DNA of 64,000 bases from Micromonospora narathiwatensis (GTDB taxonomy: Bacteria; Actinomycetota; Actinomycetes; Mycobacteriales; Micromonosporaceae). Below, in pieces: positions 61,103 through 64,000 of this stretch; position 1 is the stretch's first letter; the number at the start of each line of letters is the position of its first letter. The stretch spans positions 5,084,001-5,148,000 of the forward strand of contig NZ_LT594324.1 of NCBI RefSeq assembly GCF_900089605.1, given 5' to 3'. Under the pieces are notes generated by a model. It was not told the DNA's origin and searched no databases. It saw only the letters and a program-made list of their open reading frames with translations. Made by a program: the position numbers and the translations under genes.

Positions 61103-61256
61103 CCCTGACACTCTGCCGCAGGGGTACGACGAAGTCGCGCGAAATTCGGACCCCGTGTCGATCACCACAGCAGCGGAGGTCCCGAGCGGTGCCGGTCCGG
61201 CCGGGCCGGTGTCTGAACACGGCAAACACGGTCGACAACGGAGTGGCCGGGTCGCG

Positions 61257-61262
61257 TAGGGT
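61257..61262 (+). promoter_or_regulatory. -10 element of the DUF885 gene
   Basis: TAGGGT ends six bases before GTG 61269; predicted leaderless transcript. Confidence 0.55.
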
Positions 61263-61268
61263 CGCAGC

Positions 61269-62939
61269 GTGGGACGAATCGATGACCTCGCCAACCGGTA
61301 TGTGGCCGACTGGGCCGCACTGAGCCCGACCGGTGCCACCTACGTCGGCATCGCCGGCTACGACGACCAGCTCGACGACCTTTCCCCGGAGGGGTACGCG
61401 GCCCGCGCCGACCTGGTTCGACGCGCCCTGGCCGACCTCGACGTGACCGAGCCGGACTCGGAGGCCGAGCGGACCGCCAAGGAGGCGATGCAGGAACGCC
61501 TCGGCCTGGAACTCGCGCGGCACGACGCCGGCGAGACCACCAGCGAGGTCAACGTCATCGCCAGCGCGCTGCACGACATCCGCATGGTCTTCGACCTGAT
61601 GCCGACCGAGGGCGACGACGCCAAGGCCAACATCGCCGCCCGGCTCAACAGCTTCGCCGGTGCGCTGGAGGACTACAAGCGCACCCTGCGCGAGTCGGCC
61701 GCGGCCGGGAAGATCAGCTCGCAGGTCCAGCTCGTCGAGGTCGCCAAGCAGTGCGACATCTGGACCGACCCGAACGGCGACGACTTCTTCCACGGCCTGG
61801 CCGGACGGCTCGGGGCGGACGGCGCATTCGGCGCCGAGCTGCGCAAGGGCGCCGCCGCCGCGACCGCGGCCACCGCCGAGTTCGGTCAGTTCCTCCGGAA
61901 CGAGTTGGCCCCCCGGGGCCGGCAGAAGCAGGCCGCCGGGCGGGAGCGGTACGAGCTGGCCTCGCAGTACTTCCTCGGCGCCAAGGTCGACCTCGACGAG
62001 ACGTACGCCTGGGGTTTCGCGGAGCTGGCTCGCCTGGAGGGCGAGATGCGGGCGGTGGCCGCCCGGATCGTCGGGCCCGGCGCGACCATCGACGACGCCG
62101 TACGCGCGCTGGACGCCGACCCGGCCCGCACCATTCAGGGCAAGGAGGCGTTCCGGGACTGGATGCAGGCGCTCGCCGACAAGGCGATCGGCGAGCTGCA
62201 CGGCACCCACTTCGACATCCCCGAGCAGGTCCGCCGGATCGAGTGCTGCCTCGCGCCGACCAGCGACGGTGCGATCTACTACACCGGCCCGAGCGAGGAC
62301 TTCTCCCGGCCGGGCCGGATGTGGTGGGCGGTGCCGCAGGGCGTCACCGACTTCTCCACCTGGCGCGAGGTGACCACGGTCTACCACGAGGGTGTGCCCG
62401 GCCACCACCTCCAGGTCGCCCAGACCGCCGTCCGCGCCGACCTGCTCAACCGCTGGCAGCGGCTGCTCTGCTGGGTTTCCGGGCACGGCGAGGGTTGGGC
62501 GCTCTACTCCGAGCGGCTGATGGACGAGCTGGGCTACCTGGAGGACCCGGGCGACAAGCTCGGCATGCTCGACGCGCAGGCGTTCCGCGCGGCCCGGGTG
62601 ATCGTCGACATCGGCATGCACCTGGAGCTGGAGATCCCCCGGGACAACCCGTTCGGCTTCCACCTCGGCGAGCGCTGGACGCCCGAGCTGGGCTGGGAGT
62701 TCATGCGGGCGCACTGCCGGGTGCCGGACGAGAACCTGCGCTTCGAGCTGAACCGCTACCTGGGCTGGCCGGGGCAGGCCCCGTCGTACAAGGTGGGCGA
62801 GCGGATCTGGTTGCAGGCCCGGGATGAGGCGAAGGCCCGCAAGGGCGCCGACTTCGACCTCAAGGAGTTCCACCGCCAGGCGCTCGACCTGGGCTCGCTG
62901 GGGCTCGACCCGCTGCGCCGGGCGCTGGGCCGGCTCTAG
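61269..62939 (+). CDS. DUF885-family metallopeptidase-like protein
   Basis: A 556-residue cytoplasmic protein of the DUF885 family. The zinc-binding HEGVPGHH motif (H373, E374, H379) and a downstream glutamate in GHGEGWALYSERL mark a gluzincin-like peptidase. Such proteins have no established physiological substrate; a dipeptidase or carboxypeptidase role is inferred. No signal peptide is seen. A long hairpin terminator follows the stop. Confidence 0.85.
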   Translation: MGRIDDLANRYVADWAALSPTGATYVGIAGYDDQLDDLSPEGYAARADLVRRALADLDVTEPDSEAERTAKEAMQERLGLELARHDAGETTSEVNVIASALHDIRMVFDLMPTEGDDAKANIAARLNSFAGALEDYKRTLRESAAAGKISSQVQLVEVAKQCDIWTDPNGDDFFHGLAGRLGADGAFGAELRKGAAAATAATAEFGQFLRNELAPRGRQKQAAGRERYELASQYFLGAKVDLDETYAWGFAELARLEGEMRAVAARIVGPGATIDDAVRALDADPARTIQGKEAFRDWMQALADKAIGELHGTHFDIPEQVRRIECCLAPTSDGAIYYTGPSEDFSRPGRMWWAVPQGVTDFSTWREVTTVYHEGVPGHHLQVAQTAVRADLLNRWQRLLCWVSGHGEGWALYSERLMDELGYLEDPGDKLGMLDAQAFRAARVIVDIGMHLELEIPRDNPFGFHLGERWTPELGWEFMRAHCRVPDENLRFELNRYLGWPGQAPSYKVGERIWLQARDEAKARKGADFDLKEFHRQALDLGSLGLDPLRRALGRL

Positions 62940-62958
62940 GTTCGGCTTGCGACGACGG

Positions 62959-62997
62959 ACGGCCGGGAGTCGGAGGTGTCCTCCGGCTCCCGGCCGT
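62959..62997. terminator. Strong bidirectional terminator
   Basis: Arms of 18 bases, 62959-62976 and 62980-62997, pair with one mismatch around TGT, followed by TTTC. It serves both the DUF885 gene and the convergent membrane protein gene. Confidence 0.88.
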
Positions 62998-63016
62998 TTC
63001 GCGTACCTCGCGTGGG

Positions 63017-64000
63017 TCAGCCCAGGTCGAGCTTGAGTGCCGGCTTGGCGGTGAGCCTGTTCGAGTCGACGAACGCCAGGTCGATCACCGGGTCGGTGAA
63101 GGTGACGGGCACCGGCGAGGTGATCGGGATACCGTCCGGGAACGGCAGGTCCGGGGTCAGGGTGACCTTGATGCCCGCGAGCCGCGCGACGAAGCGGGTG
63201 GTGTAGAAGGCGACGTCACCCTCGACGGTGAGCTGGTCGGTGACGTACCGCTGGGTCCGGCCCGCCGGCCCGTCGGCCCGTAGGACGAAGTCGTCCGTCA
63301 CGCCCTTGGCCATGGTGAACTTCAGGCACGTGAGGGTGCCGTCACCGGCGGGCAGCTCGACGATGCCCTCGAACCGCAGCCCGGTCATGGTCACCTTGGA
63401 ACCGGTGAGCTTGGCGGGCTTCGCGGCGACCCGGGGCTGGTTCGGCTCGGCGGCCAGCCGGGGCAGTGGCTGACCCGGCTCGACCGGCTTCGGCTTCGTC
63501 GGCGCCGGGCTGGCGCACGGGTCGGCGTCCGGGTTGCCCGGCGCGGTGGGCTTCGCCGGGGAGCTGCCGCTCGGCTCCGGCGCCGCGCTGCTGGGAGTGG
63601 TGCTCGCGGTAGGGGTGGCACCGGTCTCGGTAGCTGTCGGCTCGACGGCCACGATCGCCGCGGGAGCGGTCGATCCCTTCGGCTCGGGCGACGGCGGCGT
63701 GCCGGCCTCACCGGAGTCGCCGGTGAGCACGTTGCCGTCCGAACCCGTCTCGGCCGGCGTCGGACTCGGGCTGGCCGAGACGGCCGGGCTCGGGGTCGCC
63801 GGGCTCGGAGCGGCCGAGCCGGGGGTCGGGCAGGTTGCGGGTGCGGCCAGCGCACGTTCCTCGCCGCGGAGCGCGAACAGGCCGGCCATGGACATGGCGA
63901 GGACCAGCAGGATCGCGTACGACCTCGGGTCGCGGTGCCGGGCGGCCCGGTGGGCCGGGTCCGGGCCGACGGGCGGCAGGTCCTGGGTGGAGTCGGCGGG
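63017..64000 (-). CDS. Membrane-anchored outer protein, Pro/Ser/Thr-rich (cut by window end)
   Basis: The frame is open from the stop at 63017 to the last base, so the gene begins beyond the window; 327 residues are visible. A cytoplasmic basic region (AARHRDPRS) is followed by one membrane span (YAILLVLAMSMAGLFALRG), then a ~130-residue Pro/Ser/Thr/Ala-rich tether and a C-terminal ~140-residue beta-rich domain with SKVTMTGLRFEGIVELP and VTFTDPVIDLAFVDSN. It looks like a surface protein with an extended stalk; no catalytic motif is visible. ATG 63895 falls inside the membrane helix and is therefore not the real start. Confidence 0.78.
   Translation of the reverse strand, partial: PADSTQDLPPVGPDPAHRAARHRDPRSYAILLVLAMSMAGLFALRGEERALAAPATCPTPGSAAPSPATPSPAVSASPSPTPAETGSDGNVLTGDSGEAGTPPSPEPKGSTAPAAIVAVEPTATETGATPTASTTPSSAAPEPSGSSPAKPTAPGNPDADPCASPAPTKPKPVEPGQPLPRLAAEPNQPRVAAKPAKLTGSKVTMTGLRFEGIVELPAGDGTLTCLKFTMAKGVTDDFVLRADGPAGRTQRYVTDQLTVEGDVAFYTTRFVARLAGIKVTLTPDLPFPDGIPITSPVPVTFTDPVIDLAFVDSNRLTAKPALKLDLG

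Noticed and set aside
63017..63895. A complete gene starting at ATG 63895
   Set aside because: The frame stays open to the window edge and the ATG lies inside the predicted membrane helix, so the gene is truncated by the window.

Overview
The window is high-GC actinobacterial chromosome, most likely Micromonosporaceae (Micromonospora or a close relative). The evidence is a strong GC3 bias, many GTG starts, a WhiB-family regulator, PASTA-type penicillin-binding protein, the tadA-associated protein pair, ffs beside dnaX, and the gene order itself. It looks like core chromosome: I see no integrase, transposase, phage module, CRISPR array or antibiotic biosynthesis cluster.

Layout. 0-5.3 kb: the end of an acyl-CoA dehydrogenase, a secreted tripeptidyl-peptidase-like hydrolase, a lipoprotein, and a small membrane protein convergent with a Ser/Thr kinase. 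5.5-19.1 kb: an adenylate cyclase/ATPase regulator coupled to an MBL hydrolase, then RidA, DUF4177, two ArsA-like ATPases, a WhiB4/WblA regulator, a PonA2-like PBP, a YqeY-like protein and a metallophosphoesterase. From the MBL gene onward this is the gene order of M. tuberculosis Rv3677c-Rv3683. 19.2-29 kb: tRNA-Pro, a ChaA-like cation antiporter, an MFS pump, a secreted 5'-nucleotidase, hydrolases, and a divergent pair encoding a CpdA-like phosphodiesterase and a GAF-GGDEF diguanylate cyclase. 29.2-37.7 kb: asd and lysC (with an internal start for the beta subunit), a lipoprotein, a nitroreductase, an ArsR-type regulator divergent from an MFS pump, and leuA with a leader-peptide attenuator. 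37.8-46.5 kb: a DHA2 efflux pump, a lipoprotein HNH nuclease, and a complete five-gene peptide/nickel-type ABC importer. 46.9-51.1 kb: recR, ybaB, dnaX, the SRP RNA and tRNA-Ser(GGA). 51.3-64 kb: secreted proteins including a GH25 lysozyme with three C-terminal repeats, tRNA-Ser(CGA), deoD, a TetR/thioesterase operon, tadA with its partner, an M23 lipoprotein, a PHP-domain protein, a DMT transporter, a DUF885 peptidase and a truncated membrane protein.

How the genes work together. Three themes recur: envelope building and turnover (PonA2-like PBP, GH25 and M23 hydrolases, kinase with an outer domain), nucleotide second messengers (adenylate cyclase, phosphodiesterase, diguanylate cyclase) and amino-acid supply (lysC-asd, leuA, peptide importer).

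Regulatory reading. Many genes begin 6-7 bases after a TANNNT-type -10 hexamer, so leaderless transcripts look common here. The best candidates for something under-described are: the leuA leader (14 codons with three consecutive Leu codons, a perfect 19-bp palindrome directly before it and a hairpin starting 6 bases after the Leu codons), and a dispersed intergenic inverted-repeat family around CGATCTTGCAGTTTCGG, one copy of which sits inside a ~180-base C-tract/G-tract fold-back.
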